DNA of 64,000 nucleotides from Cellulomonas chitinilytica (lineage in GTDB: Bacteria > Actinomycetota > Actinomycetes > Actinomycetales > Cellulomonadaceae), in contig NZ_BONK01000017.1 of assembly GCF_016862675.1 (NCBI RefSeq), positions 1 through 64,000 of the forward strand. Reading direction: 5' to 3'. Positions 1 through 7,778 of this stretch are shown in pieces. A program made the translations under genes and the position numbers. Position 1 is the stretch's first letter; each line of letters opens with the position of its first letter. A model generated the notes under the pieces. The model was not told where the DNA came from, ran no database searches, and saw nothing but the letters and a program-made list of their open reading frames with translations.

Positions 1-850
1 CGGTCGTCCGGCGCAGCGCCGCCACGGCCGGGGCGGGCAGCGTGAACGTCGTCGTCGCGCCCGTGAACGTCTGGACGGGCGGGCGCGGGCGGTCCGTCGG
101 CAGGTCCAGCACGGGCAGCGCGGCGAGGTGCTGCGTCCAGTAGTCGAGCTGGCCGTCGAGGTGCGTGCCCGTGAGCCGGTCGCGCTGCCAGAGGGAGAAG
201 TCGGGGTACTGGATCGCGAGGGTCGGCAGGTCCGGCGCGACCCGGCGGGCGTGCGCGGAGTACAGGGCCGCGATCTCGGCGAACAGCACCCGCATCGACC
301 ACCCGTCGGCCACGATGTGGTGCACCGCGACCGCCAGCACCCATCGGGACGCCGCGAGCCGGACCAGCGTGACGCGCATCAGCGGCCCGGTCGTCAGGTC
401 GAACGGCGTCCTGGCCTGCGCGGTCGCCGCCGCCACCGCCGCCGCCTGCGGGTCCGGCACCCCCGACACGTCGACCACCGCCACGCGCACCGGCAGCGAC
501 GCGTGCACCACCTGCACCGGCTCGTCCTGGCGCGTCTCGAACGTCGTCCGCAGCGCCTCGTGCCGCGCCACGACCTCGTCGACGCACCGCTGCAGGAGCG
601 CCGGGTCGACCGCGAAGTCCAGCCGCAGCGCCACGTCGATCGTGTAGAACACGTTCCCCGGGTGCAGCCGGTCGAGGAACCACAGCCGCGCCTGCGCGAA
701 CGACAACGGGAACACCCGACGACCGTCCGCACGCAGCGGGATCGTGTCGGACCGGACGTCCAGCCCCTCGGTCGTCAGGCGTCGGCGCAGCAGCGCCTCA
801 CGCTCCCGGCCCAGGCCGGTCGGATGGCCGGTCGGATGTGACGGCGGCAT
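1..850 (-). CDS. NRPS-type condensation-domain protein (3' end beyond left edge)
   Basis: N-terminal 283 codons of a protein that continues past the left edge. After about 40 residues comes a condensation-domain start (PLSFAQARLWFLDRL), and the catalytic motif HHIVADGWS sits near residues 177-185, matching the HHxxxDG motif of NRPS condensation domains and related acyltransferases (seen directly). Such domains join an activated acyl or aminoacyl group to an amine or hydroxyl. The ATG at 850 is chosen because a G-run (GGGGGG) lies just upstream and no earlier start gives a better fit. It is the last visible gene of an operon with the helical protein (30-base gap) and the S53 peptidase. Whether adenylation or carrier domains follow cannot be seen, so it may be a stand-alone condensation enzyme or the first domain of a synthetase. 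Confidence 0.85.
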   Translation of the reverse strand, partial: MPPSHPTGHPTGLGREREALLRRRLTTEGLDVRSDTIPLRADGRRVFPLSFAQARLWFLDRLHPGNVFYTIDVALRLDFAVDPALLQRCVDEVVARHEALRTTFETRQDEPVQVVHASLPVRVAVVDVSGVPDPQAAAVAAATAQARTPFDLTTGPLMRVTLVRLAASRWVLAVAVHHIVADGWSMRVLFAEIAALYSAHARRVAPDLPTLAIQYPDFSLWQRDRLTGTHLDGQLDYWTQHLAALPVLDLPTDRPRPPVQTFTGATTTFTLPAPAVAALRRTT

Positions 851-880
851 GGTCCCCCCGGCGGCACAGCGGTACCCGGA

Positions 881-1426
881 TCACTCCAGGACGGATGTCG
901 GTCCCCACCCGGCGACCTCGCCCGGTGGGGTCTCGTCGTTCGTGTCGGCCGCCTCGACGGTCCCGCCGACGGCGCTCCCGTTGATGGCGGTCACCGGGGT
1001 GGCGGGCCATCCCGTGGCACCCCGTCCGGCCGCGTGCCCGTCGGGGGCGCCCCCCGGCTGACCGGGCGCGTGCCCGTCGGTCGACACCCACGCGACCCAC
1101 GCGGCCGCGTGCAGCGCGTCGGCCAGCGCGGCGACCTCCTCCGGGGAGGCCCCGTCCCGCGGCCACGCGTCGCCCACGGCACGCAGGAACCGGCTGAACG
1201 CGTCCTGCACCCCGGCGCGGGCGCTGTCGGCCCCGACGGTCCGGGCGAGCAGGTCGCGGTACTCGTCGAACGCGGCGGGCAGCCGGGCCGGGTCCTGCTG
1301 CGCGACCTCGCCCAGGCGTGCGTACGCGTCGGCGACCCGCCGGGTGGCGGCGTCGTCCCCGACCGCGCCCGCGGTGCGCTCGGTGAACGCCGCGTAGGCG
1401 ACCTCGACCTGGTCCCGGAGCGTCAT
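881..1426 (-). CDS. Small helical protein between S53 peptidase and condensation-domain genes
   Basis: A 181-residue protein that I do not recognise. Residues 1-115 are Ala/Arg/Asp-rich and predicted helical, with several spaced aromatic residues (AFSRFLRAVGDAWPRD, AAWVAWVSTDG). The last 60 residues are Gly/Pro/Ala-rich and look disordered. No signal peptide or membrane segment is visible. Its ATG overlaps the stop of the peptidase gene as ATGA (4 bases), so the two are translationally coupled. The peptidase carries a C-terminal helical extension of similar size and composition, so the two may share a fold or contact each other (inference). The function is unknown. Confidence 0.75.
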   Translation of the reverse strand: MTLRDQVEVAYAAFTERTAGAVGDDAATRRVADAYARLGEVAQQDPARLPAAFDEYRDLLARTVGADSARAGVQDAFSRFLRAVGDAWPRDGASPEEVAALADALHAAAWVAWVSTDGHAPGQPGGAPDGHAAGRGATGWPATPVTAINGSAVGGTVEAADTNDETPPGEVAGWGPTSVLE

Positions 1427-3513
1427 GGTGCCTGCCGCGCGTCGGGTGGGCCGAGCGCGAGGTAGACCGCCTCGCCGGCGCCGGCGATCGTCGTGCCGAT
1501 CACGGTCAGCGCGTACGCGTCGAGGTCCGAGGCCCTGGTCTGCGCCCAGCGTTCCTTGACGGCGCCGACCCACTCCAGGTGCGCGGCCGCCGCTGCGTGC
1601 CGGAAGGCCACGAGGTCGGGCGCCGAGTCGCTCTTGGCCGACGCCGCGGGCTGCCACGCCTCCCGGAACGCGTCGACGAGCCGGGCGGTGGCGTCGACGA
1701 ACGGCTGGGCCGCCGTGGGCAGCGTCGACGGCGCGCCCGGTTGCTGGCCCGGCGGCCGGTCCGGTTGCTGGCCCGGCTGCTGGCCCGGCTGCGCCGTCCC
1801 GCCGGGGGCACCCGCCGCCGGTGCGTCCGCCGCGTGCGGCGTCCCGGGCGTCTGCGCGATGACCGTCCTGATGGCCGCCAGCAGCCGCGCCCCGTCGGGG
1901 CTGCCGAGACCCGTGCAGGCGTCCCACCCCGGCCCGGCCGCGTACGCCCCGTTGTTGCCGTGGATGATGTCCCGCAGCACGGGGTAGTGCAGGAACCGGT
2001 AGAGCAACGGGTTGAGAAAGCCGAGCGGCGTCTCCAGCGCCTGGTTCAGCCGGGCGACGAGCGAGGACCACAGCGGCGCCGTGAGGCTCGTCCCGCCGAT
2101 GATCGCGAGGTGCTCGCCGTCGAGCGTCGCGATCGCGACACCCGTCTCGGGGTCGGCCAGGCCGGACACGTCCGGCACCCCGCGACCCACGTGACGGTCC
2201 GGGTTCGCCGACGGCGGGACGCCCGCGTGCTGCTGGTAGCGCGGCACGGGGAAGATCCGGCTGACGCCGCCGCCCGTCGCGCTGCCGGGCCCGTTGTTCC
2301 AGGTCAGCTCGTACAGGGGCACGCCCTGCGGCGCGACGATCCGGGTGCCGCCGCACGCCAGCACGTACGGGCTCGACGCGGGGAAGTCCGCGTGCGCGCG
2401 TCCGTCGTTCGCCTGGTCCCGGGAGCCGTCGTCGCCCGACGCGCAGCAGATCGTGATGCCCTTGGCGGCCGCCGCCCGGAACGCCTCGTTGACCTTGAGG
2501 ATCGCCGCGGCCGTCCACGCGCTGCGCGGGTCGTCCTCCGGGTTGCCGTAGCTCACCGAGATGACGCTCGGGCGGTGCGTGGTGTCCGTGATGATCGCGT
2601 TGACCGCGTCGACCCAGCCGCGCTCGGTGAACTCGGTGAAGTACATGACGATGTCGGCGCCCGGCGCGCACGAGCCGACGACCTGCAGGTCGAGCATGAT
2701 CTCGCCGCTGCTGTCGAAGGGGTCGCTGCCGTCGTCCGTGCCGGGGTCGTTGCCGGGACCCCGGACCACGACGTCGGTGATCTTCGGCACCGGGATCTGC
2801 AGCACCTGCTCGAAGTACGTCGTCACCGCGTCGATCGAGTACCCGCCGTGGCTCGTCGAGTCGTTGAAGGCCAGGATCGCGATGCTCTGACCTGTGCCGT
2901 CCGTGCCGGCGGGGTAGCGGTAGATGTCGGCGACCTGCGGCGGCAGGAACGTGTTCGGGGGCAGCCCTGCCGCGCGGACGGTGCTGAGCCCGAGGCCGGA
3001 CGGGACCTGGTTGCTGCGCCGCAGACGGGTCTTGCCGACCCGGCGGTCGTCGAGGCCGAACACCGACTCGACGACGTCCGCGACCTCGGCCGGGACCGTC
3101 ACCGGCCCCTGCCGTCCCCGGAACGTCTGCCCCTCGCTGCGGTAGCGGGCGAGCTTGACCCCGAACGCCTCCTGCGCCGCCTTGCTCGTGCCGCGCAACG
3201 TCACGCTGCGCTTCTCCGGGCTCGACTCGACGACCTCGAGCTTGTGCGCCCGCGCGAACTCCTCGACCTTCGCGATGTCGTCCGGGTCCGCGCCGTACCG
3301 CAGCGCGAACTCGTCGTCGTCGACCGTGCGCCCGGTGAGCCCGGGCAGCGCACCCAGGTCCTCGGGGTCGGGGAGGTCCGGCTGGTCGGCGCGCCGTCGG
3401 ACGTACACGGTGACGTCGACGGGCTCGTCGGCGGGGACCGCCTCCACCCGTTCGGCGTCCACCGGGAGCTGTCGCTCGGTGAGCGGGATCGCGACTCGTC
3501 TGGTCGTTGCCAT
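1423..3513 (-). CDS. S53 family serine-carboxyl peptidase (sedolisin/kumamolisin type)
   Basis: A 696-residue pro-kumamolisin-type peptidase. Residues 30-155 form the activation prodomain (YGADPDDIAKVEEF, TFRGRQGPVTVP). The catalytic domain spans about 190-550. Visible catalytic residues are Glu and Asp in SGEIMLDLQV (about 271 and 275), the oxyanion Asp in CCASGDDGS (about 361), and the nucleophile Ser in IIGGTSLTAP (about 476). The calcium-site region ends with GWDACTGLGSPDG. Residues 556-600 are a Gln/Pro/Gly-rich linker to an extra helical domain (600-696) that most family members lack. No signal peptide is seen at the N terminus, which is odd for a normally secreted acid peptidase. It is the first gene of the operon with the helical and condensation-domain proteins. 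The substrate is unknown. Confidence 0.93.
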   Translation of the reverse strand: MATTRRVAIPLTERQLPVDAERVEAVPADEPVDVTVYVRRRADQPDLPDPEDLGALPGLTGRTVDDDEFALRYGADPDDIAKVEEFARAHKLEVVESSPEKRSVTLRGTSKAAQEAFGVKLARYRSEGQTFRGRQGPVTVPAEVADVVESVFGLDDRRVGKTRLRRSNQVPSGLGLSTVRAAGLPPNTFLPPQVADIYRYPAGTDGTGQSIAILAFNDSTSHGGYSIDAVTTYFEQVLQIPVPKITDVVVRGPGNDPGTDDGSDPFDSSGEIMLDLQVVGSCAPGADIVMYFTEFTERGWVDAVNAIITDTTHRPSVISVSYGNPEDDPRSAWTAAAILKVNEAFRAAAAKGITICCASGDDGSRDQANDGRAHADFPASSPYVLACGGTRIVAPQGVPLYELTWNNGPGSATGGGVSRIFPVPRYQQHAGVPPSANPDRHVGRGVPDVSGLADPETGVAIATLDGEHLAIIGGTSLTAPLWSSLVARLNQALETPLGFLNPLLYRFLHYPVLRDIIHGNNGAYAAGPGWDACTGLGSPDGARLLAAIRTVIAQTPGTPHAADAPAAGAPGGTAQPGQQPGQQPDRPPGQQPGAPSTLPTAAQPFVDATARLVDAFREAWQPAASAKSDSAPDLVAFRHAAAAAHLEWVGAVKERWAQTRASDLDAYALTVIGTTIAGAGEAVYLALGPPDARQAP

Positions 3514-3655
3514 GACGGAGGAGCCCCTTTCGGCGCGCGCTGCGGGTCATCGCTGCTGTGCCCGATTTCTCCCGATGCTGCTCCTGCCCGGGTCCGGTGT
3601 CCAGGGTCGTCCGTGCAGCCCGATCGGGCGCCCCCGGCACGCTCGGGGCCGGCGG

Positions 3656-5041
3656 TCACCGCCGCGCCGGCCGCCCCACGAGCCACCGGTTCACCAGGTA
3701 GAGGAGCACGCCGACCGCGAGCAGCACGCCCGCCCGCAGGTAGACGGAACCGTCGCGGCCGGTCAGCGGCGACGCCAGGACCAGCGACGCGACGGCACCG
3801 AGCACCGGCGCCCAGGTCGGCGCCCGGAACGGCTGGGTGTCGGCGTCCTCGTCCTCGGGCGATCGCTCGTCGTCCTCCGGGGGCGTGCGCCGCAGCACCA
3901 GCACCGACACGTTGACCACGGCGAACACCAGCAGGAGCAGGAGCACGGTGGTGTCGGCCAGCCCCGCCAGGTCACCCGTCGCGACGAGCGTGAGCGCGAT
4001 GAGCACGGTGAACGCGATCGCGACGTACGGGGTCTGCCGGCCGGGGTGCACACGGCCGAGCACGCGCGGCACGATGCCCTCGTTGGACATCCCGTAGACG
4101 AGCCGCGACGCCATGATCATGTTGATGAGCGCCGTGTTGGTGACGGCCAGCAGCGCGACCGCGGCGAACAGCTTCGGCGGGAACGTGAGGCCGGCGACCT
4201 TGACGACCTCGAGCAGCGGCCCGGTGGAGCCCGCGAGCGTCTCGGTGTCGACGAGCATCGACGACGTGAACGCCACCCCGAGGTAGATGACGCCCGCGAC
4301 GGCGAGGCCGCCGAACAGCGCCCGGGGGAAGTCGCGCCGCGGCCGGCGGCACTCCTCCGCGAGGTTCACCGAGTCCTCGAAGCCGAGCAGCGCGTAGAAC
4401 GCGAGCGCCGTCGCACCGAGCACCGCGACCCACGGCGTCCCCTCCGGGTCGAGCTGGACCGCCCGCTGCGGGTCACCGTCGCCGTGGAGGAGCGCCCACG
4501 CGCCGATGGCGAGGATCACGACGAGCCCCGACGCCTCGACGACCGTCAGCACCACGTTGACCTTCACCGACTCCGAGATGCCGATGACGTTCACCGCCGT
4601 GATCACGAGCAGGAAGAACCAGGCCGCGAGCAGCGTCGGCACGGTGACGAACTCGGCGAGGTAGTCGCCGCCGAAGGCTCGGGCGGCGGCGCTCGCGCTC
4701 GTGATGCCGGACATCATCACGGTGAACGCCACGAGGAACGTGAGGAACGGGCTGCGGAAGGCACGGTGGGCGTACAGCGCCGCGCCGGCCGCCCGCGGGA
4801 ACCGCCCGACGAGCTCCGCGTAGGCCGTCGCGGTGAGGGCCGCGAGCGCGAACGCGCACAGGAACGGCACCCAGATCGCGCCGCCGACCTCGGCGGCGAC
4901 CTTGCCGGTGAGCGCGTAGATGCCCGCGCCCAGGATGTCGCCGACGACGAACAGCAGGAGGACCTTGCGGCCGATCGTGCGTCGCAGACCAGGGGACGAC
5001 TCGGGCGGTGGAGCGGCGCGGGTGGCCGGCTGGTCGGTCAC
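3656..5041 (-). CDS. APC-family amino acid permease
   Basis: A 461-residue polytopic membrane protein with about 12 hydrophobic segments. The first contains the APC signature (GDILGAGIYALTG, residues about 30-42), which binds the substrate backbone in this superfamily. Further family features are the ATAYAELVGRFPRAAG segment and FEDSVNLAEECRRPRRDFPRA. A charged Glu/Asp-rich stretch lies before the last two helices. The GTG start at 5041 is chosen because GGAGG lies just upstream and codon periodicity decays beyond it. It is divergent from the YtxH-like gene, with a 26-base palindrome between them. The substrate is probably an amino acid or polyamine and cannot be specified. Confidence 0.9.
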   Translation of the reverse strand: MTDQPATRAAPPPESSPGLRRTIGRKVLLLFVVGDILGAGIYALTGKVAAEVGGAIWVPFLCAFALAALTATAYAELVGRFPRAAGAALYAHRAFRSPFLTFLVAFTVMMSGITSASAAARAFGGDYLAEFVTVPTLLAAWFFLLVITAVNVIGISESVKVNVVLTVVEASGLVVILAIGAWALLHGDGDPQRAVQLDPEGTPWVAVLGATALAFYALLGFEDSVNLAEECRRPRRDFPRALFGGLAVAGVIYLGVAFTSSMLVDTETLAGSTGPLLEVVKVAGLTFPPKLFAAVALLAVTNTALINMIMASRLVYGMSNEGIVPRVLGRVHPGRQTPYVAIAFTVLIALTLVATGDLAGLADTTVLLLLLVFAVVNVSVLVLRRTPPEDDERSPEDEDADTQPFRAPTWAPVLGAVASLVLASPLTGRDGSVYLRAGVLLAVGVLLYLVNRWLVGRPARR

Positions 5042-5099
5042 GGGACCTCCGCGGGCGTCGACGTCGGATGCTCGCCAGTGTTCTCCCGAGCTCACGTGG

Positions 5100-5125
5100 C
5101 CGCGCGTCGAGGCCTCGACGCGCGG
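5100..5125. repeat. 26-base perfect palindrome in a divergent promoter region
   Basis: Two 13-base arms meeting without a spacer, centred on GAGG/CCTC, with GTCGAGGCCTCGAC at the core. It sits between the permease gene (start 5041, minus) and the YtxH-like gene (start 5189, plus), 18 bases before the TACGCT hexamer of the latter. Position and perfect symmetry suggest an operator for a dimeric regulator acting on both genes; a cruciform-forming site is possible. No regulator gene is adjacent. Confidence 0.6.
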
Positions 5126-5142
5126 ACCCGCGGATCGCTGCC

Positions 5143-5148
5143 TACGCT
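5143..5148 (+). promoter_or_regulatory. Putative -10 hexamer TACGCT of the YtxH-like gene
   Basis: TACGCT fits the actinobacterial TAnnnT -10 consensus. It would give transcription starting near 5155 and a leader of about 35 bases that contains the GGGAGG ribosome site before ATG 5189. No convincing -35 is visible. Confidence 0.4.
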
Positions 5149-5188
5149 CGGACCTTTCGACGACCCCGACGGCTCCCTGGGAGGTCCC

Positions 5189-5533
5189 ATGAAGGGCAAG
5201 GTCGCATTCGTCCTCGGTGCCGGTGTCGGCTACGTGCTGGGCACGCGCGCCGGACGCGGGCAGTTCGAGCGCCTCAAGGGCTGGGCGAACGACGCCTGGA
5301 ACGACCCGCGCGTGCAGGACTACGTGCACGAGGCGGAGGGCCAGGTCACCGAGTTCGCGAAGCAGCAGGGCGCGGCGCTCAAGGACAAGGCCGTCGAGGT
5401 CGCGAAGTCTGCGGTGTCGGGAAAGACGGCCGACAGCAAGTGGGGCACGATCCCGCTGACCGACGAGTCCGTGGACGTGGCGGCCGGCGAGCCCGTGCTC
5501 GACGCCGACGACCTCGACCGCCGGCGGCCCTGA
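5189..5533 (+). CDS. YtxH-like small protein
   Basis: A 114-residue protein with an N-terminal hydrophobic Gly-rich segment (VAFVLGAGVGYVLGTRAGR, residues 4-22), typical of the YtxH family, then an amphipathic charged helix (ERLKGWANDAWNDPRVQDYVHEA) and a Lys/Glu-rich coiled region. Members are small membrane-anchored proteins often linked to stress; the biochemical role is not established. The ATG is preceded by GGGAGG at a good distance. The last 25 residues are acidic then Arg-rich. It is divergent from the permease and convergent with the zinc-ribbon gene (30-base gap). Confidence 0.8.
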   Translation: MKGKVAFVLGAGVGYVLGTRAGRGQFERLKGWANDAWNDPRVQDYVHEAEGQVTEFAKQQGAALKDKAVEVAKSAVSGKTADSKWGTIPLTDESVDVAAGEPVLDADDLDRRRP

Positions 5534-5563
5534 CCCGCCAACTGCCTCACCTGGTCAAGCGGA

Positions 5564-5785
5564 CTACGAGTCCCGTGCCGCGCGGATCCACACCCGCCGG
5601 CACGGGGCGGCGTCCGAGGTGTACTGCCCGTGCTCGACCTCGTAGGCGCACTCCCCGCAGACACCGTCGTCGTCGTTGCCCGATCCGGCGTGCTCGTCCC
5701 ATCGGTGGTCGCAACCAGGGCACCGGCCCGGCCCGGGGTGGTCAGCGGGTCGGCGCCGTACGAAGAGGCGCCCGAGTCGAGCCAT
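5564..5785 (-). CDS. Small zinc-ribbon protein
   Basis: A 73-residue protein with two cysteine pairs, CPGC (about 22-25) and CGEC (about 43-46), spaced as in a zinc ribbon, plus a third Cys near residue 62 and an Arg-rich N terminus. This suggests a zinc-stabilised small fold that could bind nucleic acid or protein, but no function is known. A TACCCT hexamer (minus strand, 5797-5792) lies exactly six bases before the ATG, so the transcript is probably leaderless, which supports this start and the reality of the gene. Confidence 0.65.
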   Translation of the reverse strand: MARLGRLFVRRRPADHPGPGRCPGCDHRWDEHAGSGNDDDGVCGECAYEVEHGQYTSDAAPCRRVWIRAARDS

Positions 5786-5791
5786 GCCCTC

Positions 5792-5797
5792 AGGGTA
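5792..5797 (-). promoter_or_regulatory. Leaderless -10 (TACCCT) of the zinc-ribbon gene
   Basis: TACCCT on the minus strand, six bases before ATG 5785. This spacing puts the transcription start at the A of the start codon. Confidence 0.5.
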
Positions 5798-5860
5798 GGG
5801 ACCGCCGAGTCACGTGACGCGTGTCGACGGCGGCGAGAGGGCCGGTTGTCGCGCTGCGCG

Positions 5861-6403
5861 CTAGGTGCGGTGCACCGCGTCGAGCACCGCGCGGGCCGTC
5901 GCGGACGGGACGACGGCCGCAGCGACCACCACGCCGTCCTCGTCGGGTCCGAGCGGCTCGAGCGTCGCGAGCTGGGACGCGAGGAGGGCCGCCGGCATGA
6001 AGTGCCCGCGCCGGGCGGCCATCCGCCGCGCGAGCTCGTCGCCGGGGACGTCGACGTGCACGATCCGCACGCGGCCCTCGGCCTCGCGCAGCACGTCGCG
6101 GTACGCCCGCCGCAGCGCCGAGCAGGCGACGACGACCGACCGGCCTGCCCGGGCGTGCTCGGTCATCGCGTCGCGCACCAGCCGGAGCCACGGACCGCGG
6201 TCCTCGTCGGTCAGCGGGGTCCCGGCGTGCATCTTGTCGACGTTCGCGGGTGGGTGCAGGTCGTCGCCCTCGACGAACGGGCGGCCCAGCCGCTCGGCGA
6301 CCATCGTGCCGATCGTCGACTTCCCGGTGCCGGACACCCCCATGACGACGAGGTGCTCGACGACCGCCAGGGCCCCGTCCGGCTCGGTGATGTCCTCGCG
6401 CAC
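5861..6403 (-). CDS. gntK: Gluconokinase
   Basis: A 180-residue kinase that phosphorylates D-gluconate to 6-phosphogluconate with ATP, feeding the pentose phosphate pathway. The P-loop GVSGTGKST is at residues 22-30. The family motifs EGDDLHPPANVDKMHAG (substrate site), CSALRRAYRDVLR and GHFMPAALLASQLATLE follow in the normal order, and the length matches bacterial GntK. A GTG at 6403 preceded by GAGAGGAG is preferred to the in-frame ATG at 6436, which has no ribosome site. No gluconate permease is adjacent; the neighbouring MFS gene is divergent and of another type. Confidence 0.93.
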   Translation of the reverse strand: MREDITEPDGALAVVEHLVVMGVSGTGKSTIGTMVAERLGRPFVEGDDLHPPANVDKMHAGTPLTDEDRGPWLRLVRDAMTEHARAGRSVVVACSALRRAYRDVLREAEGRVRIVHVDVPGDELARRMAARRGHFMPAALLASQLATLEPLGPDEDGVVVAAAVVPSATARAVLDAVHRT

Positions 6404-6475
6404 GCTGCTCCTCTCGACCGGTCGCCACTCTGCCATCGCGGATGGGCGGGCGCCGAGGTCGTGACCTTAGGCAAC

Positions 6476-6481
6476 TACACT
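6476..6481 (+). promoter_or_regulatory. Leaderless -10 (TACACT) of the MFS gene
   Basis: TACACT ends six bases before the GTG at 6488, the spacing seen at many genes of this window. It decides the start of the MFS gene over an in-frame GTG at 6461. Confidence 0.5.
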
Positions 6482-6487
6482 CCCTCG

Positions 6488-7768
6488 GTGCCCTCCCTCG
6501 TCGTCGACACGACACCCCTGCGCGTCAGCCCCCAGTTCCGGCGGCTGTGGTGGGGCCTGTCGATCTCGAACCTCGGCACCCAGCTCACCGTCGTCGCGGT
6601 CGGCCTGCAGGTGTACCACCTCACCGGGTCGACGTTCTCCGTCGGGGTCCTCGGCCTGTTCGCGCTGGTCCCGCTCGTGGTGTTCGGGCTGTACGGCGGC
6701 GCGATCGTCGACCACTACGACCGCCGCAGGGTCGCGCTCGCCGCGTCGCTCGTCAGCTGGGCCGTCACGATCACGCTGGCCGTGCAGGCGTGGGCGGGGA
6801 GCACGTCCGTCGGGCTGCTGTTCGCGCTCGTCGCCGTGCAGTCCGGCGCCGGCGCCGTGAACAGCCCGGCGCGGTCGGCCATCATCCCGAGGCTCCTGGA
6901 GCCGAAGCTCATCCCGGCGGCCAACGCCCTGCAGACCGTCGGCTTCAGCGTCGCGCTGACCGTCGGTCCGCTCCTCGGCGCCGCGCTCGCCGGCGTCGAC
7001 TTCGGCCTCGCGTACACCGTCGACGCGATCCTGTTCACCGCCGCCCTCGCGGCCCTCCTCCGGCTCCCGCCCGTGCCTCCCGAGGTGTCGTCCACCCGGC
7101 GCAGCCGCGTGGGGATCGGGTCCGTCGTCGACGGCCTGCGGTACCTCGGCACGCAGCACAACGTCCGCATGACGTTCGCGGTGGACCTCGTCGCGATGGT
7201 CACGGCGATGCCGCGCGTGGTGTTCCCCGCGGTCGGGCTGCTGTACCTGGGCGGCGGCGCGACGACGACGGGGGCGCTGACGGCGGCGATCGCGGTCGGC
7301 TCGGTGCTCGCGGGGCTGTTCTCGGGCGGGCTCACGCGCGTGCGGTGGCAGGGTCGGGTCATCGCGCTGGCGATCACCGTGTGGGGCGTCGCGGTCGTCG
7401 GGTTCGGGCTGGTGCTCGTCGTCGTCGGCTCGACGTCGCCCGACAGCGTCCTGTGGGTCGCGCTGGGGCTGGCGTTCCTCACGCTCGTCGTCGCGGGCGG
7501 CGCCGACGCGATCAGCTCGGTGTTCCGCCAGACGATCCTGCAGACGGCCACCCCCGACGACATGCGCGGCCGGCTGCAGGGGATCTTCATCGTCGTCGTC
7601 GCGGGCGGGCCGCGGCTCGGCGACCTGTGGATCGGCACGATGTCGCAGCGGGTCGGCGAGGCGTGGGCCGTCGTGCTCGGCGGCGTGCTGTGCGTCGTCC
7701 TGCTGTGGCTCCTGGTCCGCGCCCAGCGTGGCTTCTGGGACTACGACTCCCACCACCCGGTGCCCTGA
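6488..7768 (+). CDS. MFS exporter, EntS-like
   Basis: A 426-residue major facilitator with about 12 helices. It starts with FRRLWWGLSISNLGTQLTVVAVGLQ and has the loop 2-3 motif GGAIVDHYDRRRV typical of MFS proteins. NSPARSAIIPRL and PDDMRGRLQGIF resemble the enterobactin exporter (EntS) group, so efflux of a small molecule or siderophore is likely, although no siderophore genes are nearby. A GTG at 6461 is an alternative start giving nine extra residues. It is convergent with the PoxB-type gene, with a 10-base gap. Confidence 0.88.
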   Translation: MPSLVVDTTPLRVSPQFRRLWWGLSISNLGTQLTVVAVGLQVYHLTGSTFSVGVLGLFALVPLVVFGLYGGAIVDHYDRRRVALAASLVSWAVTITLAVQAWAGSTSVGLLFALVAVQSGAGAVNSPARSAIIPRLLEPKLIPAANALQTVGFSVALTVGPLLGAALAGVDFGLAYTVDAILFTAALAALLRLPPVPPEVSSTRRSRVGIGSVVDGLRYLGTQHNVRMTFAVDLVAMVTAMPRVVFPAVGLLYLGGGATTTGALTAAIAVGSVLAGLFSGGLTRVRWQGRVIALAITVWGVAVVGFGLVLVVVGSTSPDSVLWVALGLAFLTLVVAGGADAISSVFRQTILQTATPDDMRGRLQGIFIVVVAGGPRLGDLWIGTMSQRVGEAWAVVLGGVLCVVLLWLLVRAQRGFWDYDSHHPVP

Positions 7769-7778
7769 CCCGCACGCG

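Noticed and set aside
881..3640. A 919-codon minus-strand frame across the peptidase
   Set aside because: Only its last 181 codons are a gene; the upstream part is a shadow of the S53 peptidase, whose motifs are intact in another frame.
3155..5533. A 792-codon plus-strand frame ending in the YtxH-like protein
   Set aside because: Only the last 114 codons, from ATG 5189 with GGGAGG, are supported; the rest lies antisense to the permease.
5809..5818. GTCACGTGAC palindrome here and again at 31650-31659 as a shared operator
   Set aside because: The flanks differ, the neighbouring genes are unrelated, and CACGTG-type sites are frequent at this GC content.
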